Assembly (NCBI GenBank): GCA_030611945.1
Contig: JAUWOV010000011.1
Span: forward strand, 1-28,153
Origin: a bacterium
GTDB lineage: Bacteria > JAHJDO01
DNA: 28,153 nucleotides
Direction of reading: 5' to 3'
Positions 15,312 to 23,323 of the stretch are shown piece by piece. The position numbers were made by a program, and so were the translations under genes. Positions within the stretch are counted from its first letter, which is position 1, and the number at the start of each line of letters is the position of its first letter. The notes below the pieces were generated by a model, which did no database searches, was not told where the DNA came from, and saw only the letters and a list, made by a program, of their open reading frames with translations.

Positions 15312-17837
15312 ATGACAGATAAAAAGGCAAAATTTTTAATCATATTACTAAGTATGATCTTTCTGTTTACATGCTTTTCAATAGAAGCAGATCAGTTATA
15401 TACAAAGAAAGATGCTTGGAAAGAAGAGAACGTCTATCGTCCCACTCCATTATTATTCCTTCACGGTTTTGGACCTGGAAGTCCAGCGACATGGAGTGAC
15501 ATGACTGGTAAGTTATCAGAAGATCATTATGACAGGTATTTCCCGCCATCTTCTTCACCTCCTAGATTAGGTCGTCTTCAAGGTCCTGATTATCTGGAGC
15601 GAATAAGTTTCAAAGATGACTCATGTGGCTCAGTAGACACATATCCAAACGGCAATCCTGGGTGGTCTGATAAAGTCAACGATGCAATGAGTAATATATT
15701 GCAGCGTTATGACAAAACCGACAAAGTAATTCTCATCTGTCACAGTATGGGAGGTTTAGCAGGAAGATATTATATGTTAGCTTTGGGAGGAGATAGCAAT
15801 ACTGATAAGTATGTTTCAATAGATACGCCACATTGCGGAGCGAAGCTGGCAGATATAGCGAATGGAATAGAGATAGCTCAGGTTGGCAGCTTAATATTTG
15901 GAGGATGGGGCGGATTTCTTTTCGCTGCGGTTACAGAAGTAATAAATCAATCTGCTGTGAAGATTGGGGATATAGATATACATGGAGATGCAGTGAATGA
16001 TATGGACCCTGATGGGGAATTTATAACCAACTTAATAAACATGGGAACAGGAAGTGGAAGTAAATCCCGCTGTGTAGTTGGACAGATAGGCTCGGCAAAG
16101 AATTTTATATTATTTGGAAGTTATTATGGAGGAGATGGAGTAGTATCAGTAAGAACTCAGCAGGCGATAGATAAGAACGGCTACACTACATGGAATTTTT
16201 ATGATACCTGCGTTGTTACGGCTTCTCATTCTAATACTCCGAAAAACAGCAAGACATATGACCAGATTTTAAAATGGGTAGATAAAGAAAAACCAGAACT
16301 TGGTTTAGTTCGAGTTTTGGAGTCAGTTAAGGAGTTAAATCTTGAAGAAGAACCTGAAAAAGAAAGTGGAAACTGGGACAATAAAGACACAGATTGGACA
16401 GAACATATAATTGGCGAAGGCTCGCAGCCGTTTTTACTGGATCTGGATAAATATGGGCGTGCCTATATTGAAGGGAAAGTAGATGAGGAATATCTCCCTG
16501 CAACAACAAAGGTGGATATTAAGGTATATAAAGAAGGAGAGACAACAGTCGTATGGGATAATACCCCAGAGACTAGTTTGCTTAAACCTTATGCAGACAT
16601 GCAGCCTGCGCCGGCAGGATTTAGATATGAGGTGCTATTTGCAAAAGATAAGTACACTGCTCCGGAATCGGGAGTGTATGATATAAAGGTTTTTGTTGAG
16701 AATCCGGCAGGATTAAAATCAGAAGGAAAAAGTGTAAAAGTAAGAATAGGCGCAGGACACTACTTCCACGTCTCGCTTTCCCCAGAATACGTGGAAACAA
16801 GTGGCGATCCTTCACAAACTCAAGCATTCACAATAACAGTTCAATGTTATAACTACGGAACATCAGAGACAAAACCACAGGTAGAGGGAGAGAGATACGT
16901 AGATAAAAAAGAAGGTACAGAAAGCTGGTGGCATTATGTTAATGATGAACAAGACATTGATGAATGGCGAAAAGAGAAAATCAATCCAAACTGCATAGCT
17001 CCTGAACAATGGGAAAAGAGCGATTATACTGGAGAGGTAAGTTTTGGATTGAATACATCAGGTTATGAATTATACGCAGGTGGAGAGAAATTAGAAACAT
17101 TGGAACTGATAGATGGCACAGGCACAATATCGGGAGCAGTAATAAAAGCTAAAGATGGAGATATAAGCAGTAATCATCTGTTCCTGATTATCTCCGCATC
17201 AGACGGAACAGGCAGCGGAAATGGAGCGCTGATGGTGAATCCAGTAGTTGTTAATATGTTAGAGTCTCCTTTTGGTAAAAGAAAAGCAGGTTGGACTAAA
17301 TTTTATACATGGAATGAAACGATTTATGACGAAAAATGGAGTGAGACAGTAGCATTTTTTTTAAGTGAGCCTTGGTCTATCGGTGGAGGTCACGTAGGAT
17401 TTTTTGGTAGAATAAGCCATTGGGATATATCTTATGGTCTTACAATCGACTATCGCAGTCGAACAGATAGATTTAATTTATCAGAAGAATCCATAGGCTA
17501 TACTCCAGAACAACTAAAAAAAGCGTGGATGAGGATTCCTATAGGAGATGTCAGACAATGTGAGGATTGCACACATAGTGGAGGCATAAAAAACGCAACA
17601 ACAGGAGAAATGGGCGTATTAAAATATGGCGGGCCACATGAAGTATGGATGTATTTTTATAATATTCCAATATCGGATTTTGGGAATTCAATAAAGGATT
17701 ACGCTCTTAAGCCTTCGTTAGATCCTAGTGATACAGGTAATGTAAAACCTCCATATACAGAGGATCCCTATTATTCTTATAAAGGGATAAGCACTATAGG
17801 AGGTTCGCAGATTTTATTTATTCCAAAAACCGAATAG
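15312..17837 (+). CDS. Exported alpha/beta-hydrolase (PGAP1/lipase-like) with C-terminal beta domains
   Basis: This 841-residue protein has a signal peptide (hydrophobic about 8-22). The catalytic domain spans about 40-325. The oxyanion-hole strand is LLFLHGFGPGS (47-57). The nucleophile elbow is ICHSMGGLAG with Ser145, where Cys143 replaces the first Gly of GxSxG. D172 falls in SIDTPHCGAKLAD, typical of PGAP1-like lipases. The likely triad Asp275 is in YGGDGVVS and His306 in TASHSN. Residues about 370-485 look Ig-like (VDIKVYKEGETTVVW, VYDIKVFVENPAGLKSEGK). About 490-841 is beta-rich and unrecognised. GGAG (15302-15305) sits 6 bases before the ATG at 15312, deciding between in-frame ATGs at 15300, 15306 and 15312. 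An esterase, lipase or acyltransferase acting outside the inner membrane is the safest call; the substrate is unknown. Confidence 0.85.
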   Translation: MTDKKAKFLIILLSMIFLFTCFSIEADQLYTKKDAWKEENVYRPTPLLFLHGFGPGSPATWSDMTGKLSEDHYDRYFPPSSSPPRLGRLQGPDYLERISFKDDSCGSVDTYPNGNPGWSDKVNDAMSNILQRYDKTDKVILICHSMGGLAGRYYMLALGGDSNTDKYVSIDTPHCGAKLADIANGIEIAQVGSLIFGGWGGFLFAAVTEVINQSAVKIGDIDIHGDAVNDMDPDGEFITNLINMGTGSGSKSRCVVGQIGSAKNFILFGSYYGGDGVVSVRTQQAIDKNGYTTWNFYDTCVVTASHSNTPKNSKTYDQILKWVDKEKPELGLVRVLESVKELNLEEEPEKESGNWDNKDTDWTEHIIGEGSQPFLLDLDKYGRAYIEGKVDEEYLPATTKVDIKVYKEGETTVVWDNTPETSLLKPYADMQPAPAGFRYEVLFAKDKYTAPESGVYDIKVFVENPAGLKSEGKSVKVRIGAGHYFHVSLSPEYVETSGDPSQTQAFTITVQCYNYGTSETKPQVEGERYVDKKEGTESWWHYVNDEQDIDEWRKEKINPNCIAPEQWEKSDYTGEVSFGLNTSGYELYAGGEKLETLELIDGTGTISGAVIKAKDGDISSNHLFLIISASDGTGSGNGALMVNPVVVNMLESPFGKRKAGWTKFYTWNETIYDEKWSETVAFFLSEPWSIGGGHVGFFGRISHWDISYGLTIDYRSRTDRFNLSEESIGYTPEQLKKAWMRIPIGDVRQCEDCTHSGGIKNATTGEMGVLKYGGPHEVWMYFYNIPISDFGNSIKDYALKPSLDPSDTGNVKPPYTEDPYYSYKGISTIGGSQILFIPKTE

Positions 17838-17847
17838 GTATATTAAA

Positions 17848-17919
17848 ATGACAAAAACCATCACAAAACCAGAACAAAAAGCGTTGAAAGAATTCATAAA
17901 TAGGGAAAAACATGTCTGA
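17848..17919 (+). CDS. Possible 23-residue ORF overlapping the nuclease gene
   Basis: This ATG-to-TGA frame encodes a short basic peptide, MTKTITKPEQKALKEFINRE plus KHV. It begins 10 bases after the lipase-like stop and overlaps the start of the DUF1016 gene by 8 bases. No Shine-Dalgarno sequence is visible. It could be a leader peptide coupling translation into the nuclease gene, a remnant of a lost neighbour, or chance. Confidence 0.25.
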   Translation: MTKTITKPEQKALKEFINREKHV

Positions 17920-18943
17920 ACTTATATCAAAAAACACCAGCTTGCTTAAATCTCTCGTCAGTTTAATTGATAGTGCCCGTAGGCGAGTTGCAATTACGGT
18001 AAATTCAGAACTTACAATTTTATATTGGGAAATCGGGAATAAGATAAACAGAGATATCCTTCAGTATAAACGAGCTGATTACGGCAAACAGGTTATTGCC
18101 GAAATAAGTATTGAACTGGCATCAAGATACGGCAATAGTTTTAGCAAAAGAAACTTGCAGCATTTCGTGAAATTTAATTCTATCTTTTCTGATTTTGAGA
18201 TTGTGAACACACTGTGTACACAATTTAGTTGGTCTCATTTTAGAAGTTTATTAAGCATGAAAAGCAACTTAAAACGTGAATTTTATATACAAATGTGCAA
18301 ACATGAGAGGTGGTCTGTTAGAATTTTAAAGAACAAAATAGACAGTATGCTTTTTGAAAGAACCGCCATAAGTAAAAAGCCTGAGCAGACTATAATAAAC
18401 GAACTTAAACAACTTGAGGAAGAGAATCAAATAAGTCCTGATCTAACATTTCAAGACCCTTATATGCTTGATTTTCTTGGTTTAAAAAACACATACAACG
18501 AAAAAGATATTGAATCAGCTATATTGGTACATTTACAAAATTTCATTATTGAGCTTGGAACAGAATTTGCCTTTCTTGCCAGGCAGAAACGCATAATAAT
18601 TGATAACGAAGATTTTTATATTGACTTGTTGTTTTACCATCGTGGATTAAAAAGACTTATAGCCATTGACCTGAAACTTGATAAATTTAAAGCTGCATAT
18701 AAAGGACAGATGGAGCTTTATTTGCGTTGGCTGGAAAGAAACGAAATGAAAGCCAGCGAGAATAAACCTATCGGCTTAATTCTTTGCAGTGAGAAATCGC
18801 CGGAACAAATTAATTACCTCTCACTGGATAATAATGAGGAAATAAAAGTCGCTGAATATTTAACAAAATTACCGGAAAAGAAAATATTGGAAGAAAAATT
18901 AAATAAAGCTATTGCTCTGGCTCGGAACATGCTTAAAGAATAA
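17912..18943 (+). CDS. DUF1016/YhcG-type PD-(D/E)XK nuclease
   Basis: This 343-residue protein has two parts. The N-terminal DUF1016 domain (about 10-150) contains ILYWEIGNKI (36-45), YGKQVIAEIS (57-66) and FSKRNLQHFVKF (77-88). The C-terminal YhcG nuclease domain (about 175-325) has the PD-(D/E)XK core: Asp238 in DFYIDLLFYH, then D253-L-K255 in AIDLKLDKFKAAYKGQM. Most relatives have E-x-K where this one has D-x-K, which the fold permits. Homologues often sit beside type I restriction-modification genes or in defence and mobile regions, but no methylase, specificity or helicase gene is present here. The GT9 start follows the stop by 2 bases, so it is packed into an envelope-glycan operon. It looks like an acquired orphan; DNA-end processing or defence is inference. 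Confidence 0.9.
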   Translation: MSELISKNTSLLKSLVSLIDSARRRVAITVNSELTILYWEIGNKINRDILQYKRADYGKQVIAEISIELASRYGNSFSKRNLQHFVKFNSIFSDFEIVNTLCTQFSWSHFRSLLSMKSNLKREFYIQMCKHERWSVRILKNKIDSMLFERTAISKKPEQTIINELKQLEEENQISPDLTFQDPYMLDFLGLKNTYNEKDIESAILVHLQNFIIELGTEFAFLARQKRIIIDNEDFYIDLLFYHRGLKRLIAIDLKLDKFKAAYKGQMELYLRWLERNEMKASENKPIGLILCSEKSPEQINYLSLDNNEEIKVAEYLTKLPEKKILEEKLNKAIALARNMLKE

Positions 18944-18945
18944 TT

Positions 18946-19953
18946 GTGCTATTCATAAACCCTCATAAAATCTTAATCATCAAGCCCTCCTCAATGGGCG
19001 ATATTATTCATGCTCTGCCTGTGCTTGCAACATTGAGAAAACACTATCCGAAAGCAGAAATTGCCTGGATTGTTAAAAACAAGTTCTCTGATTTATTAGT
19101 AGGCAATCCTGAGCTGACAGAGATTATTTCATTTGATAGCAATAACTTTTTGCAATTAATCAAGACACTACGCAAAAAGAAGTTTGATGTAGCGCTGGAC
19201 CTTCAAGGACTATTCAGAAGTGGAATCTTAGCTTATTTCAGCAAGGCAAGTCATAGGATTGGATTCAGCAAGGTTAGTAGTCGTGAATTAAGCTGGATGT
19301 TTTACAATCACAGAGTAACTCCGCCTCAAAAGGCTGTTCATGTAGTGGATAAAAACCTGAGTCTGCTTGAACCGCTGGGCATATCCAAGTATACTTATGA
19401 TTTTAAAATCCCTATATCCACACAGGATTTAATATTCGCAAAGGAATTTTTTGCATCAAGAAAACTTGTTCCCAAGAGAGATAAAATCATTATGCTGAAT
19501 CCTGGCGCCGGGTGGCCGACAAAGCGCTGGCCGGCTGAGAAATTCATCCGTCTTGCAGATAAATTAACGGGGGAGATTAATTCAAAAGTAATTATGTCAT
19601 GGGGACCTCAGGAAAAAGAGATAATAGAAAACATTAAAAACAACATGAATAATAGAATTACAATAATGCCTCAATCTACTATAAAACAACTCGGGGCAAT
19701 AATTAGGAGATGTGATCTCTTTGTTGGTTCTGATACAGGGCCTACACACCTTGCAGCTGCATTAGAAATTCCTGTTGTTGGCCTGTATGGACCATCAGAT
19801 CCTAAAAGAAATGGACCGTATGCAACAAAGAATATCATTATTCAGAAAGATATATCATGTGCCTCATGCTGGAAGAGAGAATGTAATAAAATTGATTGCA
19901 TGAAGAATATATCTGTGGATGAGGTTTTTGAAGCATGCGTAGAGTTAATATGA
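18946..19953 (+). CDS. GT9 glycosyltransferase, heptosyltransferase type
   Basis: This 335-residue enzyme transfers a sugar, typically heptose from an ADP-heptose donor, onto the inner core of lipopolysaccharide on the cytoplasmic face of the inner membrane. The N-terminal KILIIKPSSMGDIIHALPVL matches the WaaC/WaaF start, with Asp19 at the position of the catalytic Asp. LNPGAGWPTKRWP (about 184-196) and FVGSDTGPTHLAAALEIPVV (about 259-278) are the donor-site motifs. The C-terminal CASCWKRECNKIDC is the Cys-rich tail seen in many family members. The start is GTG, 2 bases after the nuclease stop. Its end overlaps the next GT start (ATGA). Whether the donor is heptose cannot be settled from sequence alone. 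Confidence 0.9.
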   Translation: MLFINPHKILIIKPSSMGDIIHALPVLATLRKHYPKAEIAWIVKNKFSDLLVGNPELTEIISFDSNNFLQLIKTLRKKKFDVALDLQGLFRSGILAYFSKASHRIGFSKVSSRELSWMFYNHRVTPPQKAVHVVDKNLSLLEPLGISKYTYDFKIPISTQDLIFAKEFFASRKLVPKRDKIIMLNPGAGWPTKRWPAEKFIRLADKLTGEINSKVIMSWGPQEKEIIENIKNNMNNRITIMPQSTIKQLGAIIRRCDLFVGSDTGPTHLAAALEIPVVGLYGPSDPKRNGPYATKNIIIQKDISCASCWKRECNKIDCMKNISVDEVFEACVELI

Positions 19954-21074
19954 AAATAGCTATTTTTTCTCCGACCATAGACATAACTAATGGCTGGGGG
20001 AATTTTACCTTTGAATTCTGTCAACATCTTAGAGGAATATTGGATTTTACTGTTTATTTACCTCAGAAAGAAAAAGAACAAAATATAAAATTTGATTTCC
20101 CGGTAAAATTTACTCTTCCTCCTTTCATTAAAGATTTTAAAAAAAGGGATTCTCCCCTTCCTTATATTTCACCTTTAGAAATTCATAAGACGGACTTGAT
20201 TCATTCAATAGCTAGTTTTCCCTATGCTATACTGGCTTATTATACAGCTAAACAGAGAGGAATCCCCTATATAGCAGGAATTCACGGCGGATATGGGATA
20301 AGGCCCTTATTGAGAAGGTCTGAGAGAAAATATCTTAAAGAAGCATATCTTAACGCAGATTTTCTGTATGCTGTAAGCAGTTTTCTAGCAAATTTAGTAA
20401 ATAAAAAAACAGGGAAAGAGGTAAAAGTTTTACATCCAGGGGTTAACTTTAGACGTTTTCAAGAGAATCTAGATCTATCTGAACTAAAAGAAAAATTCGG
20501 ACATGGACCAATAATCCTAACTATAGGAAGAATCCAGGCTAGGAAAGGACAGGATATTGGATTGAGAGCATTCAAGATAGTAAAAGAATATTTTCCTTCC
20601 AGTAAATTCCTTTTAGTAGGTGAAGACCAGTGGGATGGATACTTACAGAAATTAATAAACAAATTGAAGCTAAAGGATGTATATATTATAGGGGAAAAAA
20701 CAGGCAGGGAACTGGTTAAGTACTATCAATTATGTGATATTTTTGTGCATGTTCCTAGACTGGTAAAGCAGAAAATAGAAGGATTTGGTATAATTTATTT
20801 AGAAGCTGGTGCCTGTGGTAAACCTATAGTAGGTTCTCTATCTGGGGGGGTTTCTGATGCTGTAGAGAATAATGTTACAGGATTACTTGTGCCTGAAGAG
20901 AATGCTAATGCCACAGCAAAGGCAATAATAAAACTTCTTAAGGATAAAAACCTAGCTAAGTATCTTGGTGAGAATGGGAAAAAGAATGCTAGAAGATTAC
21001 AGTGGGAAAACCATGTAGATATTATGAAAAAAAATTATGAAAGAATCCTGGAAAATAAGGTGAAGACATATTAA
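19950..21074 (+). CDS. GT4 glycosyltransferase
   Basis: This 374-residue GT-B fold enzyme starts MKIAIFSPTIDITNGWGNFT, the usual N-terminal strand plus Gly-rich acceptor loop. PGVNFRRFQ, ILTIGRIQARKGQD and KFLLVGE mark the linker and second Rossmann domain. The EX7E donor motif is E277-GFGIIYLE285, followed by GACGKPIVGSLSGGVSDAV. ATG 19950 overlaps the GT9 stop as ATGA; an upstream in-frame start at 19935 would add MRRVN and is less likely. The clustering suggests it extends LPS core or another surface glycan. Donor and acceptor are unknown. Confidence 0.9.
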   Translation: MKIAIFSPTIDITNGWGNFTFEFCQHLRGILDFTVYLPQKEKEQNIKFDFPVKFTLPPFIKDFKKRDSPLPYISPLEIHKTDLIHSIASFPYAILAYYTAKQRGIPYIAGIHGGYGIRPLLRRSERKYLKEAYLNADFLYAVSSFLANLVNKKTGKEVKVLHPGVNFRRFQENLDLSELKEKFGHGPIILTIGRIQARKGQDIGLRAFKIVKEYFPSSKFLLVGEDQWDGYLQKLINKLKLKDVYIIGEKTGRELVKYYQLCDIFVHVPRLVKQKIEGFGIIYLEAGACGKPIVGSLSGGVSDAVENNVTGLLVPEENANATAKAIIKLLKDKNLAKYLGENGKKNARRLQWENHVDIMKKNYERILENKVKTY

Positions 21075-21115
21075 AAAATGGATTTTTCAATAGAAACAGT
21101 ATAGAGTGGCAGATT

Positions 21116-21850
21116 ATGAGCAGAATACCAATTCTTTTCTATCATAAAATTAATTATCCCAATCCTGAATCCACGGAACAGTGTCTGTATGTAACACCAA
21201 AAGATTTTGAAAAACAGATGAATCTTCTTAAGAAATGGAACTATATGACCGTTTCTCTTGATGAGGTCATTACGAGTACTAAAAGAAATAAAGAGTTTCC
21301 TAAAAAACCTATTGTAATAACCTTTGATGATGGTTATCTTGATAATTATACATATGCATTTCCCATTATGAAAAATCTTGGATTTACAGGTACGATTTTC
21401 TTAACAACAGACGCTGTCGGTAAAACTATGGCTTTTGATGAAAGCAAAGAAAAAATACCTGATAAATTCATGTCATGGGAAGATGCAAAGAAGATGGCGG
21501 CATTTGGCTTTAATTTCGGGTCTCATTCATGCGCCCACAAACGTATGACTAAGTTAACAGATGAGGATGCATGGGACGAAATAACAAAATCAAAACAAAT
21601 TATTGAAGAGAATCTGTCCCAAGATGGAATCCCTCAGCCAGTAAAGTACTTTTGTTATCCCTACGGCGATTACAATGAAAAAGCAAAGAATTTTCTTGCG
21701 CAAGCTGGGTACAAAGGAGCATGCGCAACAAAAAGAGGCATGAATCATACATCTGAAACTCTATTTGAGCTGCGAAGAATACCCGTAAAACAGAAAACAA
21801 ATATTCTGAAATTCGTTTTCTCTATAACGCTTAAGTATATAAATAAATAA
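21116..21850 (+). CDS. NodB-type polysaccharide deacetylase
   Basis: This 244-residue metal-dependent carbohydrate esterase 4 homologue carries motif 1 TFDDGY (69-74, general-base Asp71 and metal Asp72), motif 2 SHSCAH (136-141, His137 and His141 as metal ligands) and motif 3 CYPYGDYN (180-187). Catalytic and metal residues are in place. Before motif 1, PILFYHKI and a long helix (FEKQMNLLKKW) match the PgaB/IcaB-type arrangement more than short NodB. There is no signal peptide, so it may act on lipid-linked sugars in the cytoplasm, which fits its place among glycosyltransferases. A 41-base gap precedes it. Confidence 0.93.
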   Translation: MSRIPILFYHKINYPNPESTEQCLYVTPKDFEKQMNLLKKWNYMTVSLDEVITSTKRNKEFPKKPIVITFDDGYLDNYTYAFPIMKNLGFTGTIFLTTDAVGKTMAFDESKEKIPDKFMSWEDAKKMAAFGFNFGSHSCAHKRMTKLTDEDAWDEITKSKQIIEENLSQDGIPQPVKYFCYPYGDYNEKAKNFLAQAGYKGACATKRGMNHTSETLFELRRIPVKQKTNILKFVFSITLKYINK

Positions 21851-21868
21851 ACCACAAGAAAAATCAAA

Positions 21869-23323
21869 GTGCCAAAATTTAGGAAATTTCTCTCCATCCT
21901 ATTCCTCATCTTCGTTAGCATTTTTATATGCTATAAGCTTCTTTGCGCAGTCGGCGGTTTGTATATCAGGAAAACCATTGATAGGGTTTCTCAAGGCAGA
22001 GTCTCTGTAAATAAAGCGTCCATAAAACTTAATTTTCATACAGCAAGTATTCAGCTCAATGGTCTAAACATATTAAATGAGCGTGATCTAAAAGAGAATT
22101 TACGCGCAAAAACAGTATTTGCAGAAATAAAAATCCGCCCGTTATTAAACAGAGAATTAGTTTACGACAACATTATTGTTGCAGAACCTCAGATAAAACT
22201 TCCATTTTCCTTTCAAAAAACAAGTTCTACAAAAAGATGGAAATACACAGTTAAAAAAATGGAAGCAAAGGGCGGGAATATTTGCTGGTATAATACTTCA
22301 TCTAAATTTTCAATAAAAGACTTTCATTTAACGCTGAATGATTTTTCGCTGACAAATTCCTTCCCTTTTTCTTTAAATGGGCATGCTGTTTTCGGAGAGA
22401 GGCGGGCGTATCCTGTTGATTTTACCGGTAATGTTGCTATTGAAGAAAATTGCGCAAGCATTGAAATAGAAAAGGGCGTATATGATGACATAAAAATCGT
22501 TACGCCGCATCTTCCGCTCTATATAAAAGACAGGGTACTGCATATCAATGGGGTAAAATTAAAACTAGCAGATGGGGAAGCTGAACTTTCGGGCAGACTT
22601 AATTTTTCTTCTCAGCACGGCATTAAATTTGATTCAGTATACGAAACAAAAAATATTGATGTCCAAAAACTGGTTTCAAAGTTTGGCATTGAGAATCTTA
22701 AATTCAGCGGAGCGCTTGATTGTAAAGGAAATATAGAAAGCTATGGCAAAACAACAAGTGAAAGAATAAAGAATCTGAATGGAGAAATAAACATAACGCT
22801 GAATAACGGTTATCTGACCAGACAACACATATTGATCAGAATGTTCACGCTTATTAATATGTATGACGTAATAAAACTAAAGTTCCCCAAAATGGACAAA
22901 GAGGGAATAAAATACAATACAGCCACAGTTGAAGCGGTAATAGACTCAGGAATAATTAATGTAAAAAGTCTGTGTATTGACGGCGAGAGAATGAGAATTT
23001 CAGGCAAAGGTAATATTAATCTGGTTAAAAAGTCAACAAATATGGTTTTTGGGGTCAAGCTTTTCCAGATCATTGATGAGGTGTTGAATAAAATACCGAT
23101 TGTAGGTTATATTATAGCTGGGGAAGATGGTAACTTATTTGCCTTTTATGTCAGGTTAAAAAAGGACAAAGACAAACATTTGAAGGTAACAGTTGTTCAG
23201 CATGAATTACTGGAGGATGTAACCATAGGACTGCTTCAGCGATTGTTAAATTTGCCGTTAAGGATGATGACTCCTATTACAAAATACATAAGTAAGAAGA
23301 AAAATGTTAAAAATAGAAGATAG
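21869..23323 (+). CDS. AsmA-like envelope protein
   Basis: This 484-residue protein has one N-terminal membrane helix (about 5-28, FLSILFLIFVSIFICYKLLC). A long beta-rich repeat region follows, of the kind predicted for AsmA/YhdP/TamB-type bridging proteins: RVSVNKASIKLNFHTASIQL, FAEIKIRPLLNRELVYDNI and VAEPQIKLPF near the start. The C-terminal part has LNGEINITLNNGYL, NTATVEAVIDSGIINVKSL and MRISGKGNINL, typical of AsmA C-terminal domains. Such proteins are anchored in the inner membrane and are implicated in moving phospholipids to the outer membrane. The start is GTG (a Val codon to an ATG-only gene caller), 18 bases after the deacetylase stop. It overlaps the CCA-adding enzyme gene by 20 bases. 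Confidence 0.82.
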   Translation: MPKFRKFLSILFLIFVSIFICYKLLCAVGGLYIRKTIDRVSQGRVSVNKASIKLNFHTASIQLNGLNILNERDLKENLRAKTVFAEIKIRPLLNRELVYDNIIVAEPQIKLPFSFQKTSSTKRWKYTVKKMEAKGGNICWYNTSSKFSIKDFHLTLNDFSLTNSFPFSLNGHAVFGERRAYPVDFTGNVAIEENCASIEIEKGVYDDIKIVTPHLPLYIKDRVLHINGVKLKLADGEAELSGRLNFSSQHGIKFDSVYETKNIDVQKLVSKFGIENLKFSGALDCKGNIESYGKTTSERIKNLNGEINITLNNGYLTRQHILIRMFTLINMYDVIKLKFPKMDKEGIKYNTATVEAVIDSGIINVKSLCIDGERMRISGKGNINLVKKSTNMVFGVKLFQIIDEVLNKIPIVGYIIAGEDGNLFAFYVRLKKDKDKHLKVTVVQHELLEDVTIGLLQRLLNLPLRMMTPITKYISKKKNVKNRR

